Assembly (NCBI GenBank): GCA_024760525.1
Contig: CP060499.1
Span: 3,245,501-3,309,500 of the forward strand
Reading direction: 5' to 3'
Source of the DNA: Nitrospira sp.
Lineage (GTDB): Bacteria > Nitrospirota > Nitrospiria > Nitrospirales > Nitrospiraceae
Length of the DNA stretch: 64,000 nucleotides
Positions 24,081-33,273 of the stretch are shown piece after piece. The notes beneath the pieces were generated by a model, which worked only from the letters and a program-made list of their open reading frames with translations, made no database searches and was not told the origin of the DNA. Made by a program: the position numbers and the translations under genes. How positions within the stretch are numbered: the first letter of the stretch is position 1; the number at the start of each line of letters is the position of its first letter.

Positions 24081-24962
24081 CTAGGTACCGACTGTAGTCG
24101 GCGCCCGACGACGGATCAAGTCCCGAAGAGCCGCATGCATCTCGGACTGTGGCAGATGAATCCGATCGCCGTGTCCGGCCAGCACCCATTCAAAAGGATA
24201 GTCGAGAAGCTTACGGAGAGAATCAATCAAGACCCATTTTCTCCAGACGAGGCGAGTGGGGGCTTCGAGCGACTTGGTATGGGAATCCCACCAGAGATGA
24301 TCGCCTGTGAAGAGAAATCGCTCACGGTACAATAGGACCATGCTTCCGGCTGTGTGGCCGGGAACGGGAATGACTTGAAACGCTGATCCGATCCGAACCG
24401 TTTCTTCACCCCCGATGAGCCGTTCTGCGGTCGGAGCGACTTCCGCATCCGCCTGATGGATGAGCCTCTTTGCGCCGAAATGCGCGGCATACTTGTCTGC
24501 ATCGGCGATATCATCTTTATGCGTGAGGAAGATATGGGCGATACCTCCCCGCTGCTCAAAGGCTTCGACCAGGTGCTTGAGATACCGGGGAGAATCGATC
24601 AGCCAGTTCCCGTCGGGATGTTCGATGAAGAAACTGTTCGCCCCGAATGATTTCTCAGAATTGAAGCCGCAATAGCTTACCTCGTCCTCAAGAGGGATCG
24701 GAAAACTTGCCATCGCCGCCTGCAGCCGAGACTTGTCGCTCTGTTCCGTCCCGATCGAACCGACGGGACAAGCAAGAAGCGCCTGATAGGCTTGATGAAC
24801 TTGTTCGTAGCCGTCCGGCTGGCGACTAACAGCAGAATAGTCTCCGATCTCTTCGAAATTCAGCGGCGCCAACTGTCGGCAGGTGTCGCAGTTAATGCAC
24901 GTGGCATCGACGTAAAATTTACCCGGAACGTTGGAATCAAGGCGCTTGTGTCGGTCAGCCAT
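24081..24962 (-). CDS. Ferredoxin-MBL fusion: 4Fe-4S domain plus metallo-beta-lactamase fold
   Basis: A 293-residue fusion. Residues 14-70 are a single-cluster ferredoxin with Cys22, Cys25, Cys28 and Cys65 (CINCDTC and ACPVGS). Residues 100-285 are a metallo-beta-lactamase fold with GHTAGS (His203), FTGDHLW (Asp221) and AGHGD (His264). The usual HxHxDH site is changed to H148-KDD-IAD, which may mean altered metal content. The start ATG at 24962 shares its A with the stop of the upstream glycosylase gene; the longer frame to 25190 lies inside that gene and is rejected. It ends the operon that starts with the RND adaptor at 32783. An electron-transfer or hydrolase role is possible. Confidence 0.88.
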   Translation of the reverse strand: MADRHKRLDSNVPGKFYVDATCINCDTCRQLAPLNFEEIGDYSAVSRQPDGYEQVHQAYQALLACPVGSIGTEQSDKSRLQAAMASFPIPLEDEVSYCGFNSEKSFGANSFFIEHPDGNWLIDSPRYLKHLVEAFEQRGGIAHIFLTHKDDIADADKYAAHFGAKRLIHQADAEVAPTAERLIGGEETVRIGSAFQVIPVPGHTAGSMVLLYRERFLFTGDHLWWDSHTKSLEAPTRLVWRKWVLIDSLRKLLDYPFEWVLAGHGDRIHLPQSEMHAALRDLIRRRAPTTVGT

Positions 24963-25630
24963 CAAAGCACACTCATTGCCCGCTTGGCCCGATCGGCGGC
25001 TCGCCAGAGGTACCAGGCGGCAACCGTACGATGGGGTTTCCATCGCTCGCCATATTGTAACAGCTGTTTTGGCGTAGGCATCGCAGGCCGCCGGTAGGCA
25101 ATGCGGAAACCGTTGCGCACGCCGAAATCGTCGACCGGCAACACATCCGGGCGCCCCAGCTGAAAGATCAACAGCATCTCGACCGTCCATCGTCCGATGC
25201 CTCGAACCTCGATCAGGCGATCGATAAGCGCTTGGTCGTCGAGCCTAGTAACCACTCGTCCCGTCGGAACGGTTCCGTCGAGCGTCTTTGCGGCCAGATC
25301 GCGAAGGGCCAGCACCTTCGCGCGAGAGAAACCGCTGTTTCGAATCGATCGGACATTCATGGCCAGCAGCTCCTCGGGACGAGGGAATCTCCGGCCGGGA
25401 AAGAGCGCGATGAATCGCTTCAGAATGCATTCCGCCGCTTTATCATGGAGCTGTTGGTACGCAATCGCGCGGACAAGCGATTCGAATGGGGAACGGCGCG
25501 CTTTCGGTTTCAGAGAGAAAGGGCCGATCTCCATGATCAACCGGCGCATGACCGGATCCACCGTGGAAAGATAGTCCGTTGAGTCCGAACTTGCGCAGTA
25601 CATCACCCCAGCCGAGATCCGATCAGTCAT
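24962..25630 (-). CDS. AlkA-like DNA-3-methyladenine glycosylase II
   Basis: A base-excision DNA glycosylase of the helix-hairpin-helix GPD superfamily acting on alkylated bases. The hairpin LIEVRGIGRWTVEMLL and the catalytic Asp region LPVDDFGVRNG are clear, as is the N-terminal LVRAIAYQQL helix. From the ATG at 25630 it is 222 residues, a normal size for the single-domain AlkA/MAG type; an upstream frame to 25723 overlaps the SDR gene and is unlikely. It starts ten bases after the SDR stop and its stop overlaps the ferredoxin-MBL start by one base, so it is embedded in the efflux operon. Confidence 0.92.
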   Translation of the reverse strand: MTDRISAGVMYCASSDSTDYLSTVDPVMRRLIMEIGPFSLKPKARRSPFESLVRAIAYQQLHDKAAECILKRFIALFPGRRFPRPEELLAMNVRSIRNSGFSRAKVLALRDLAAKTLDGTVPTGRVVTRLDDQALIDRLIEVRGIGRWTVEMLLIFQLGRPDVLPVDDFGVRNGFRIAYRRPAMPTPKQLLQYGERWKPHRTVAAWYLWRAADRAKRAMSVL

Positions 25631-25640
25631 CCTGATGAGA

Positions 25641-26372
25641 CTACATGACGATACCGCCGCCGGCATGGATGGTCTGTCCCGTAATCCATCGGGCCTCTTC
25701 ACTGACGATGAACGCAACGACATCCGCGATGTCTTTCGGGGTCCCCAGCCTTTTCAGCGGTGACAGCTGAATCCCAATCTGCCGATATTCGTCCGTCATC
25801 ATGCCGGTTTCAGTGAAACCAGGGGAAACGGTATTGACGGTAACCCCTTTCGAAGCCAACTCTTGCGCCAGCCCTTTGGTGTATTGTTCGAGAGCAGCCT
25901 TGCTGCCAAGATATGCCGTGGCGCCTGGAAAATGCAGGTGGGTCCCACCGGTCGAGATATTCACGATACGTCCGCCGTCCTTCAGCACTCGGGCCGCTTC
26001 CTGCATGGCGAAATATGGACCTTTCGCGTTCAGCGCGATGACTCCGTCAAAATCGGCTTCAGTCGTCTCCTCAAGCGATTTCGGCATGAACTTCCCCGCG
26101 TTGTTCACGAGAATATCCAGCCGGTTGAATTGCTTGACCGTGTCGACCACGAGACGCCGCGCATCCGCCACCTGACTCATGTCGGCCTGGACGGCCAACG
26201 CCTTGCCCCCTTTTCCTTGAATGCCCGTGACAACCTGCTGAGCCTTTTCCGAACTTCGGACATAGTTCACGACGACGATGGCACCGTCTTCCGCCAGCCG
26301 TTCCGCAACAGCACGACCGATTCCATTGGATGCTCCGGTGACGATCGCCACCTTTCCGCTCAACGATTTCAT
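25641..26372 (-). CDS. Short-chain dehydrogenase/reductase
   Basis: A classical SDR of 243 residues using NAD(P)H to reduce or oxidise a carbonyl or alcohol; the substrate is unknown. The cofactor loop TGASNGIG, the NNAG motif, the catalytic Ser in NISTGG and the YLGSK (YxxxK) site are intact, as is PGFTETGM after them. The start at ATG 26372 follows GAGGAG; the longer frame to 26444 runs into the nitroreductase gene. It is the second enzyme gene after the RND pump, matching the position of another SDR gene (47328-48005) behind the second pump operon. Confidence 0.93.
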   Translation of the reverse strand: MKSLSGKVAIVTGASNGIGRAVAERLAEDGAIVVVNYVRSSEKAQQVVTGIQGKGGKALAVQADMSQVADARRLVVDTVKQFNRLDILVNNAGKFMPKSLEETTEADFDGVIALNAKGPYFAMQEAARVLKDGGRIVNISTGGTHLHFPGATAYLGSKAALEQYTKGLAQELASKGVTVNTVSPGFTETGMMTDEYRQIGIQLSPLKRLGTPKDIADVVAFIVSEEARWITGQTIHAGGGIVM

Positions 26373-26404
26373 CAAGAGACTCCTCTTCTTGAACTCCGGC
26401 CTCG

Positions 26405-26998
26405 CTACAGAATCGGGCTCCCCCACTGTCCTGAAAACGTCCATTCTCCCATCGGCCGTCGACTCCTTGCCTGGAGTTCACGGTCTCGCAGCCGTTCCGG
26501 CAGAATGGCGGGATCACCAGGATAGCCGATCGCGATCATGGCAACCGGCTCGTAGCCTTCAGGAATTTGGAGATCGGCTCGCGCCTTCTCGACGTCGAAA
26601 CCCGCCATCGGATGGGCAACCAGTCCGCTTGACGTTGCTTGCAACAGAAGATTTTCGGTCGCCAGTCCGGTGTCGTGAAGGGCATGCCGGTTCGGCGTTC
26701 CATCATCCTCGAAATTCATACCGGCAACCGAGAGGACGAGCACCGGCGCACGGAAGGCCCATTTGCGGTTGCCCTCTGTCAGACATTCGAATAGCCGGTT
26801 CCACGCCGTCTCATTATCCTTGCTCGCGACGAAGAACCGCCAAGGCTGCTCGTTGCTCGACGACGGGGCCCAGCGGGCTGCCTCAAAAAGCGTTCGTACC
26901 ACGTCGGGAGCGACAAGTCTCTCATCGAACGCGCGCGGGCTCCAGCGACGGGCGAGCAAGTCATGGATCGGGAATTGAGTGGGTGCCGGTTTGTCCAC
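26405..26998 (-). CDS. Nitroreductase family FMN enzyme
   Basis: A flavin-dependent NAD(P)H oxidoreductase of 197 residues. The FMN-phosphate binding RRWSPRAFDE, the SSSNEQPWRFFV segment and the C-terminal AIGYPGDP are the family marks. Such enzymes reduce nitroaromatics, quinones or related electrophiles. It begins with GTG only five bases after the stop of the pump's outer-membrane gene and so is read in the same transcript. The link suggests chemical detoxification along with export, but the natural substrate is not known. Confidence 0.93.
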   Translation of the reverse strand: MDKPAPTQFPIHDLLARRWSPRAFDERLVAPDVVRTLFEAARWAPSSSNEQPWRFFVASKDNETAWNRLFECLTEGNRKWAFRAPVLVLSVAGMNFEDDGTPNRHALHDTGLATENLLLQATSSGLVAHPMAGFDVEKARADLQIPEGYEPVAMIAIGYPGDPAILPERLRDRELQARSRRPMGEWTFSGQWGSPIL

Positions 26999-27003
26999 AG
27001 GCT

Positions 27004-28422
27004 CTATCCTTTCTTCCCATCTGCGACTGATTGCATATCAGGTGACCACCCGCCTCCGAGCGCCTTGTACAGTTGGACGACCGATGCCAGCAGCAATCGG
27101 CGTGTGCTGGTCAGGGCCAGCTCCGCCTCGAACAGATTTCTTCGAGCCACCAGCACGTCCAGATAGTTGGCAAGTCCTCCCTTATAGCGAAGTTCCGCCA
27201 GTTTCAGCGCCGACTGCAATGCGGTGACCTGTTGCTGCTGCGATTCACCTTGAGCACGCGCCGTCCGAACGGCGACGAGCGCATCCTCGACTTCACGAAA
27301 GGCCGTCAACACCGCCTGTTCGTACTGTGCCAATGCTTGCTTGGTTTGGGCCTCCACCGCTTCCTGCTGGAAACCCAGCACTTGAGCGTTCAACAAGGGA
27401 GCAGCCAACCCGGCACCGATCACCCCGAAGGAGGAAGCATCTGTGATGATCAGCGACAATTCAGGATGAGCCACACCGAGCAACCCCGTCAACGTGATTC
27501 TGGGAAACCGTTCAGCTTTGGCCGCCCCGATCCGGGCGGTGGCGGCCGCCAACTGTTGCTCCGCCGCCAACAGATCGGGCCGCCGCTGCAACAATTCAGA
27601 GGGCAGGCCCGCAGGGACAGCGGGAGGTACGATTTGCTCGTCCAAGGAACGACCCCGCGTAATGGCAACCGGTTTTCTGCCGAGCAGCACGCTCAACTGA
27701 TTCTCCGTTTGAACCATCTGCCGCTCGAGTTCGGCGGTACGGGCCGCCGCGTTGGCTCGCTCGGCTTCAAACTGATCGGTATCGAGCTTCGAAATCATTC
27801 CTTGGCGCAGCCGCGCCTCGGAAATCCGCACCGACTCTTCCCAGGATTGCAGCGTCCGCTTCGCGATATCGAGTTGCAGATCAAATTGACGCAGATTGAA
27901 GTAGGCCTCAGCTACGGCGCTGACGAGTTGAATGGTCACCGCACGCCGGTTCTCCTCCTTGGACAGCAGATCGCCGCGCGCCGCTTCGTTGGATCTCCTC
28001 ACACGCCCCCAGAGATCGACTTCCCATGCAAGATTGCCCAATAGATAATAGTTGAACGGACTCGCGAACCCGGGAAAGAGGAAGTTCGCCTTGCGGCCGG
28101 CCGGCGCGCTCGCAGCAATCGTGATTCCTGGAAAATAATCGGATCGGGCGATCAGCGCCCTCGCCCGAAATTCCTCAACGGTCGCCACGGCACGCTGGAG
28201 ATCTCTATTCTCCACAAGGGCCAATCGAATGAGTTGCCGTAGCTGCTCATCCTGCAGAAGATCCCACCATGCCAGATTCGCCATCGTCGGCATATCCGAT
28301 GACCCATCAGCCATACGGAACCGGTCGTCCATATCTGTTTTAGGCCGGGAATAGTTCGGACCCACGGCACAGGAGAGCAGTGATAACGACAGTCCGATGA
28401 TGAGAACAGTGCGGATCGTCAA
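27004..28422 (-). CDS. Outer-membrane efflux channel (OprM/NodT family), operon 1
   Basis: The trimeric TolC-like channel of a tripartite pump, 472 residues. The lipoprotein signal ends in LLSCAVGPNYSRP, a standard signature of NodT-type factors. The paired OEP repeats of long helices are visible, including SAVAEAYFNLRQFDLQ and GYKGGLANYLDV-like segments (RYKGGLANYLDVLVARRNL). Its start overlaps the RND permease stop by four bases (ATGA). It is clearly related to the channel at 48056-49489. Confidence 0.95.
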   Translation of the reverse strand: MTIRTVLIIGLSLSLLSCAVGPNYSRPKTDMDDRFRMADGSSDMPTMANLAWWDLLQDEQLRQLIRLALVENRDLQRAVATVEEFRARALIARSDYFPGITIAASAPAGRKANFLFPGFASPFNYYLLGNLAWEVDLWGRVRRSNEAARGDLLSKEENRRAVTIQLVSAVAEAYFNLRQFDLQLDIAKRTLQSWEESVRISEARLRQGMISKLDTDQFEAERANAAARTAELERQMVQTENQLSVLLGRKPVAITRGRSLDEQIVPPAVPAGLPSELLQRRPDLLAAEQQLAAATARIGAAKAERFPRITLTGLLGVAHPELSLIITDASSFGVIGAGLAAPLLNAQVLGFQQEAVEAQTKQALAQYEQAVLTAFREVEDALVAVRTARAQGESQQQQVTALQSALKLAELRYKGGLANYLDVLVARRNLFEAELALTSTRRLLLASVVQLYKALGGGWSPDMQSVADGKKG

Positions 28423-31400
28423 GGCGTATCCTCCGGCGAGCGCGCGACACTCGGTTGGTCGGCCGTGACGACCCGTTGAGCGCTCCGCTGGGTCAATTTG
28501 CGGATCAAGACATAGAACAACGGAACGAAAAATATTGCAAGGAACGTCGCCGCCAACATGCCGCCCATGACACCCGTCCCGATAGACTGACGGCTTGCCG
28601 CTCCCGCCCCGCTGGCGACGACCAACGGGATCATGCCGAAAATAAACGCCATGGACGTCATGATAATCGGTCTGAACCGTAACCGAGCCGCTTCGACCGT
28701 CGCTTCGATCAGGGAACGGCCGGCCTCGTAGCGGGTGTTGGCGAATTCGACGATCAGAATGGCATTCTTAGCGGACAGGCCGATCAACGTCACGAGGCCG
28801 ATCTGGAAATAGATATCGTTTTCGAAGCCTCGCAGCCACACGGCCGTCAGCGCTCCGAAGACCGCGAACGGTACGGCCAGAATCACCGCAAACGGAACGA
28901 CCCAACTTTCAAACTGCGCCGCCAGCACCAGGAAGACCATCAATAATCCGATCACAAACACCTGGCCCGACTGTCCACTGACCCGCCGCTCTTGAAACGA
29001 AATGTTGCTCCAATCGATCGCATATCCCTGCGGAACCAGCACCTCTTTCGCCACCCGTTCCAATGCCTCAAGCGCCTGGCCTGAGCTGAACCCGGGAGCG
29101 GCAGCGCCGAGCACGAGCGCCGTATTGTATCCATTGAAGTGATTGACGGGATCCGGGCCGCTTTGATACTCCGCCGTCACGACCGTATCGAGCGGGATCA
29201 TATGGGTGGCCCGTTCGCTTCGCGCCCGCACGTAGATTTTCGACAGATCCTGCGGCGTCGACCGGTACTCAGCCTCCGCTTCCGTCTGCACATGGTACAC
29301 ACGACCGAACTTCACGAAGTCGTTGATGTAGAAATTGCCGAAGTACGCCTGGAGCGTATCGAAAATATCCGAAATCGGAATCCCCATCGCCTTGGCCCGC
29401 TCCCGGTTCACGTTGGCAAAGAGTCTCGGCGAGGAGACGCGGAAATTCGTCCCGATGCGCCCGATCGCAGGGTCTTTTTGCGCGCTCTCGACAAACTGCT
29501 GCGCGACCATCGCGAACTTTTTGAAATCGCCGCCGCTCGGATCCTGAATTTGCGCCGAAAACCCGCCGACGGCGCCCACTCCACGGATCGCCGGCGCATT
29601 GAACGCCAGCAGCAACGCCTCCGGAATTTTAGCAAACGCTCCATAGGCCGCGCCGACCAGGGCTTTGGCATGGTACTGAGGCTCCGTCCGTTCGTCCCAT
29701 AACACCAGCGGGACAAACATCGTCGCGGAGTTCGGCCCTCTGGTGCCGAACACGAAATTTTGTCCGGTCAACGCATCGGTGGAATGGACCGCCGGGATCG
29801 CCTGGAAAAACCGCTCGACTTTTTCGAGGACCGCCTCGGTCCGTTGCTTCGACGCGCCGTCAGGCAGCTGTGCCACGACGATGAAATAGCCTTGGTCTTC
29901 CTCGGGAAGGAAACTTTTCGGCAACGTCTGGAAAAGTCCCACACAGACGGCGAGCAGCAGGCCGAATACCGCCATGACACGAATCGGCCTGACTAAGAGC
30001 GCGGCGACCGTGTTCGTATAACCATGCTGCGTCCGCCCGAATACACGATCGAAGACAACCCAGAACCCGCTCCGCTTCCCATGCTGCGGCGTGAGCACGA
30101 CGCCGCACAGAGCCGGACTGAGCGTCAGCGCCACAAATCCTGAGACGGTCACCGAGAGCGCAATGGTGGCCGCAAATTGTTTATACAGCGCTCCGGTGAT
30201 GCCGCCGATGAATCCGACCGGCACAAACACCGAGACGAGAACCAGGACAATCGCGACGACGGGCGCCGTCACCTCGTTCATCGCCCGCTTGGCGGCTTCC
30301 TTCGCGGAAATGCGATCCTCCCGCATGTGACGTTCCACGTTCTCCACCACCACAATGGCGTCGTCCACCACAATCCCGATCGCCAGCACCATCCCGAATA
30401 GGGTAATCGTATTGATGGAGAACCCGAGCGCATAGAGACCGATGAAGGTCCCGATCAGCGACACGGGTACGGCAACGGTGGGAATGATGGTCGCGCGCCA
30501 GGTCTGCAAAAACAGGTACACAACGAGCACCACCAACACCATCGCTTCCAATAGCGTCTTCACCACTTCTTTGATCGACACTTCAATGAAACGGGTGGTG
30601 TCGTATGGGGTATCGTAGGACACGCCCGCAGGGAAATTCTTGGACAATTCCTCCATCTGAGCCCGCGTACGGCGCACCGTATCGAGCGCGTTCGCGCCGG
30701 GAGACAGGAAGGTCAGGAGAAACGTCGTGGGTTTACTGTTCCAGCGGCCCTCCAGGCCGTAAGACTGAGCCCCCAATTCAACACGTGCCACATCCTTGAG
30801 CCGAACCGTGGAGCCGTCCGGAAGAGCGCGAACGATCAGCTCCTCGAAATCCTTCACCTCCGTCAGCCGGCCTTTCGTGATGATCGGGATCGTGAGCTCC
30901 GTCCCTTTCGGAGCCGGTTCACGCCCAATAGTCCCAGCCGGGTAATCCCGATTCTGTTCACGGATGACGGCCGTAATGTCACTCGGTGTCAGGTCGAGCT
31001 TCGCCATCAGCAGCGGGTTGAGGATGATGCGCATGCTGTACGTTTGCTGTCCGAACACCAGCGCATCTCCCACGCCTCTGACCCGCTTCAGATCATCGAC
31101 GATCCGAAGCGTGGCATAGTTCGACAGGAAGACGGCATCGTGTCGTGGATCGGTCGATTTGAGGGCGACCACCAACACGAGATCGGGAGACAGCTTCTTC
31201 ACCGAAATCCCCTGGCGGACCACGTCCGGGGGAAGCTGAGGCTCGGCGAGTTTTTCCCGGTTCTGGGTTTGAACTTGGGCGATGTCCGGATTGGTGCCGA
31301 TCTCAAACGTCAACTTGATCGAGACGTGTCCATCGTTACTGCTGGTCGATTCGTAGTACAGCAGATTGTCGACGCCGGGCAGCGTGACCTCGATCGGACG

Positions 31401-31589
31401 AGCGACGGCTTCGGCCGCCACTTCCGCGCTGGCACCGGGATAGTCCGCATCGATCTGCACCACCGGTGGAGTGATTTCAGGAAACTGCGCGACCGGCAGG
31501 AACTGCATGGCGAGCAGCCCCATCACAACCACAACGATCGAGACCACCGACGCGCGAATCGGCCGGTCGATAAACACATTCGAAATCAC
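28419..31589 (-). CDS. RND efflux permease (HAE1 type), operon 1
   Basis: The proton-driven inner-membrane pump of a tripartite system, 1056 residues, the normal HAE1 length. It has the FIDRP start, the twin Asp409-Asp410 in GIVVDDAIVVVENVERHM that relay protons, the periplasmic porter regions and twelve expected helices. The first 50 residues match the second permease at 38 positions without gaps, so the two arose by duplication of an operon. Likely substrates are hydrophobic toxicants or antibiotics; specificity cannot be read from sequence. It lies between adaptor and channel genes with a nine-base gap and an ATGA overlap. Confidence 0.97.
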   Translation of the reverse strand: MISNVFIDRPIRASVVSIVVVVMGLLAMQFLPVAQFPEITPPVVQIDADYPGASAEVAAEAVARPIEVTLPGVDNLLYYESTSSNDGHVSIKLTFEIGTNPDIAQVQTQNREKLAEPQLPPDVVRQGISVKKLSPDLVLVVALKSTDPRHDAVFLSNYATLRIVDDLKRVRGVGDALVFGQQTYSMRIILNPLLMAKLDLTPSDITAVIREQNRDYPAGTIGREPAPKGTELTIPIITKGRLTEVKDFEELIVRALPDGSTVRLKDVARVELGAQSYGLEGRWNSKPTTFLLTFLSPGANALDTVRRTRAQMEELSKNFPAGVSYDTPYDTTRFIEVSIKEVVKTLLEAMVLVVLVVYLFLQTWRATIIPTVAVPVSLIGTFIGLYALGFSINTITLFGMVLAIGIVVDDAIVVVENVERHMREDRISAKEAAKRAMNEVTAPVVAIVLVLVSVFVPVGFIGGITGALYKQFAATIALSVTVSGFVALTLSPALCGVVLTPQHGKRSGFWVVFDRVFGRTQHGYTNTVAALLVRPIRVMAVFGLLLAVCVGLFQTLPKSFLPEEDQGYFIVVAQLPDGASKQRTEAVLEKVERFFQAIPAVHSTDALTGQNFVFGTRGPNSATMFVPLVLWDERTEPQYHAKALVGAAYGAFAKIPEALLLAFNAPAIRGVGAVGGFSAQIQDPSGGDFKKFAMVAQQFVESAQKDPAIGRIGTNFRVSSPRLFANVNRERAKAMGIPISDIFDTLQAYFGNFYINDFVKFGRVYHVQTEAEAEYRSTPQDLSKIYVRARSERATHMIPLDTVVTAEYQSGPDPVNHFNGYNTALVLGAAAPGFSSGQALEALERVAKEVLVPQGYAIDWSNISFQERRVSGQSGQVFVIGLLMVFLVLAAQFESWVVPFAVILAVPFAVFGALTAVWLRGFENDIYFQIGLVTLIGLSAKNAILIVEFANTRYEAGRSLIEATVEAARLRFRPIIMTSMAFIFGMIPLVVASGAGAASRQSIGTGVMGGMLAATFLAIFFVPLFYVLIRKLTQRSAQRVVTADQPSVARSPEDTP

Positions 31590-31598
31590 AAATGATCC

Positions 31599-32783
31599 TT
31601 ACTGAGGAGCGGCGGGGGCAGACTCCGTCCGTGACGCATTCGCTGCGATCCATGGCACGGCCTTCACCGGCGCGCCGGGGCCGATCCTCATCAGCCCGTT
31701 CACGACGACACGGTCGCCCGTATTCAGGCCTCTATCGATCAGCCATTGATTCCCCTTCCAGTCGGACGCAATCACGTCTCGAATTTCGACCTTTTCGTCC
31801 CGATTGATCACGTAGACAAAGGGTCCTTGGGGACCTTGCAAGACGGCTCGTTGAGGAATGAGGACGGCGTCCGTTTTCGTGTCACCGGTGAACCGCACCT
31901 TCACAAACTGTCCTGGCAGCAGCGTGCGCTGTGGGTTGGGAAACGTGATTCTGACTTGACGCGAGCTGGTTTCTGTTCGCAGGCCGGGCTCCAAGAGATC
32001 AAGGGCCCCTTCATGGGCATAGGCCGTGCCATCCATGAGCGTGAGGCGGCCTCGTAACTGGTACACCCCTGGATGCGTGATTATTTTTGACTCGATATCG
32101 CGCCGCCGCTTCAGGATGAACGACTCGGGTACGTTCACGACCACATACATGGGATCGACACGGTGAATCGTGGTCAGCAAATCGGTTTGAGCCGAGACCA
32201 ATCGTCCTTCATAGTAGCGGCTGCGCTCAATAATTCCGCTGATCGGCGCCGTAATGAGGGTGTTATCGAGATCGAATTGGGCCTTGATGAGATCGGCCTG
32301 TGCTCCTTGCACCGCCGCGTCGGCCGACAACTCTTCTGCGACGGCATCGTCGACATCCTTCTGACTGACCGCCTGGTCCGCCAGCAACGGCTTCACGCGA
32401 GCCAGGTCTTGCTTGGCTTGAACCACCCGCGCCTCCGCCTGCGCAATCTTGGCCTTGGCGCTCGCAGCAGCGGCCTTGAAGGGGACGGGATCGATCTGAT
32501 AGAGGCGATCGCCCTTCTTCACGTCACGGCCCTCCGGATAAAAGACCGCCTTCAGGATTCCCGTGACTTGTGGGCGAATCTCCACCGGACGGGAGGCCTC
32601 TGCTTGACCGATAAATTCAGGTTCATCGGGGACCGTCTGCGTCTGCACAGTCACGACCTCCACCTGGGGCACTTCCTGTGCGGGCATCGAACCGGCTTCT
32701 TGTTTGCAGCCGACCGATAGCGTCATGGCCGCGACAACAAGCCACGCTGAGACATAGTGCGCCGATTTGCGATCCATCAACAT
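31599..32783 (-). CDS. RND periplasmic adaptor, operon 1
   Basis: The membrane-fusion protein that joins permease and channel, about 394 residues. I start at the ATG at 32783 (AGAGGATGGTGGC lies before it; ATG 32777 is equally possible), which gives a lipoprotein signal ending LSVGC. Lipoyl, alpha-hairpin (KAKIAQAEARVVQAKQDLAR) and beta-barrel segments follow in order, with TVPDEPEFIGQAEA near the N-terminus. It is the first gene of the operon that runs to 24081. The 87-base gap upstream should hold the promoter; no regulator gene is adjacent. Confidence 0.95.
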   Translation of the reverse strand: MLMDRKSAHYVSAWLVVAAMTLSVGCKQEAGSMPAQEVPQVEVVTVQTQTVPDEPEFIGQAEASRPVEIRPQVTGILKAVFYPEGRDVKKGDRLYQIDPVPFKAAAASAKAKIAQAEARVVQAKQDLARVKPLLADQAVSQKDVDDAVAEELSADAAVQGAQADLIKAQFDLDNTLITAPISGIIERSRYYEGRLVSAQTDLLTTIHRVDPMYVVVNVPESFILKRRRDIESKIITHPGVYQLRGRLTLMDGTAYAHEGALDLLEPGLRTETSSRQVRITFPNPQRTLLPGQFVKVRFTGDTKTDAVLIPQRAVLQGPQGPFVYVINRDEKVEIRDVIASDWKGNQWLIDRGLNTGDRVVVNGLMRIGPGAPVKAVPWIAANASRTESAPAAPQ

Positions 32784-32921
32784 GCCACCATCCTCTTTGA
32801 GAAGCCAATCAGCGCGCAATGGCAAGATAAACACTGCATTCTACCCAGGGGTGTGAGACGGCGGCAAGCCCAAGACAGGGAAGACTTCTCCAGATTGCGG
32901 TGAGATTTGCACGGCTGCAAG

Positions 32922-33263
32922 TTACGTTTCATTCGGTGTGATCATCGAACCGATTTTGTCACCATTCCTACACGACGGATGACGCCTGCCGACCCCTGTG
33001 ATCTCTTCGACAATACACCGGGTCAAACAGCCCGACGCCCGCAATTCGACGCCATCCTGCCACAAGCGAGCCAGAAGCGTCTTGCCGGCGGCGTCGATAA
33101 ACGTCACGCCGGTCAAATCGATCATCGTGCACTTCTGCTGATTTTCGACCACGACACGGCAATACATCTTGAGTTCCTCTACCCAGGGGCCAGCAAGACG
33201 CCCCTCTATGAGGAGCGAAACTCCCTGCAGCGCCGTATCTCGCTGACCGGTGATCTTTAACAT
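32922..33263 (-). CDS. STAS-domain protein (anti-sigma-factor-antagonist type)
   Basis: A 113-residue protein with a STAS fold. The central part IDLTGVTFIDAAGKTLLARL aligns with the beta strand and helix that carry the phosphorylatable Ser or Thr in anti-anti-sigma factors, but here the site after the Asp is Ala-Ala-Gly, so classical Ser phosphorylation is doubtful. A C-terminal tail of about 20 residues is polar. ATG 33263 has AAGGA eight to nine bases before it and lies ten bases after the zinc-ribbon stop. It is the last gene of the sigma-54 operon starting at 34191. Confidence 0.8.
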   Translation of the reverse strand: MLKITGQRDTALQGVSLLIEGRLAGPWVEELKMYCRVVVENQQKCTMIDLTGVTFIDAAGKTLLARLWQDGVELRASGCLTRCIVEEITGVGRRHPSCRNGDKIGSMITPNET

Positions 33264-33273
33264 CAGCGTATCC

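Noticed and set aside
24963..25190. N-terminal extension of the ferredoxin-MBL gene
   Set aside because: It overlaps the AlkA-like gene entirely; the ATG at 24962 overlapping that stop gives a proper ferredoxin start.
27073..28044. 323-codon plus-strand frame opposite the outer-membrane channel gene
   Set aside because: Composition rich in Arg, Gln and Leu without domains; the opposite strand encodes a full OprM-type protein.
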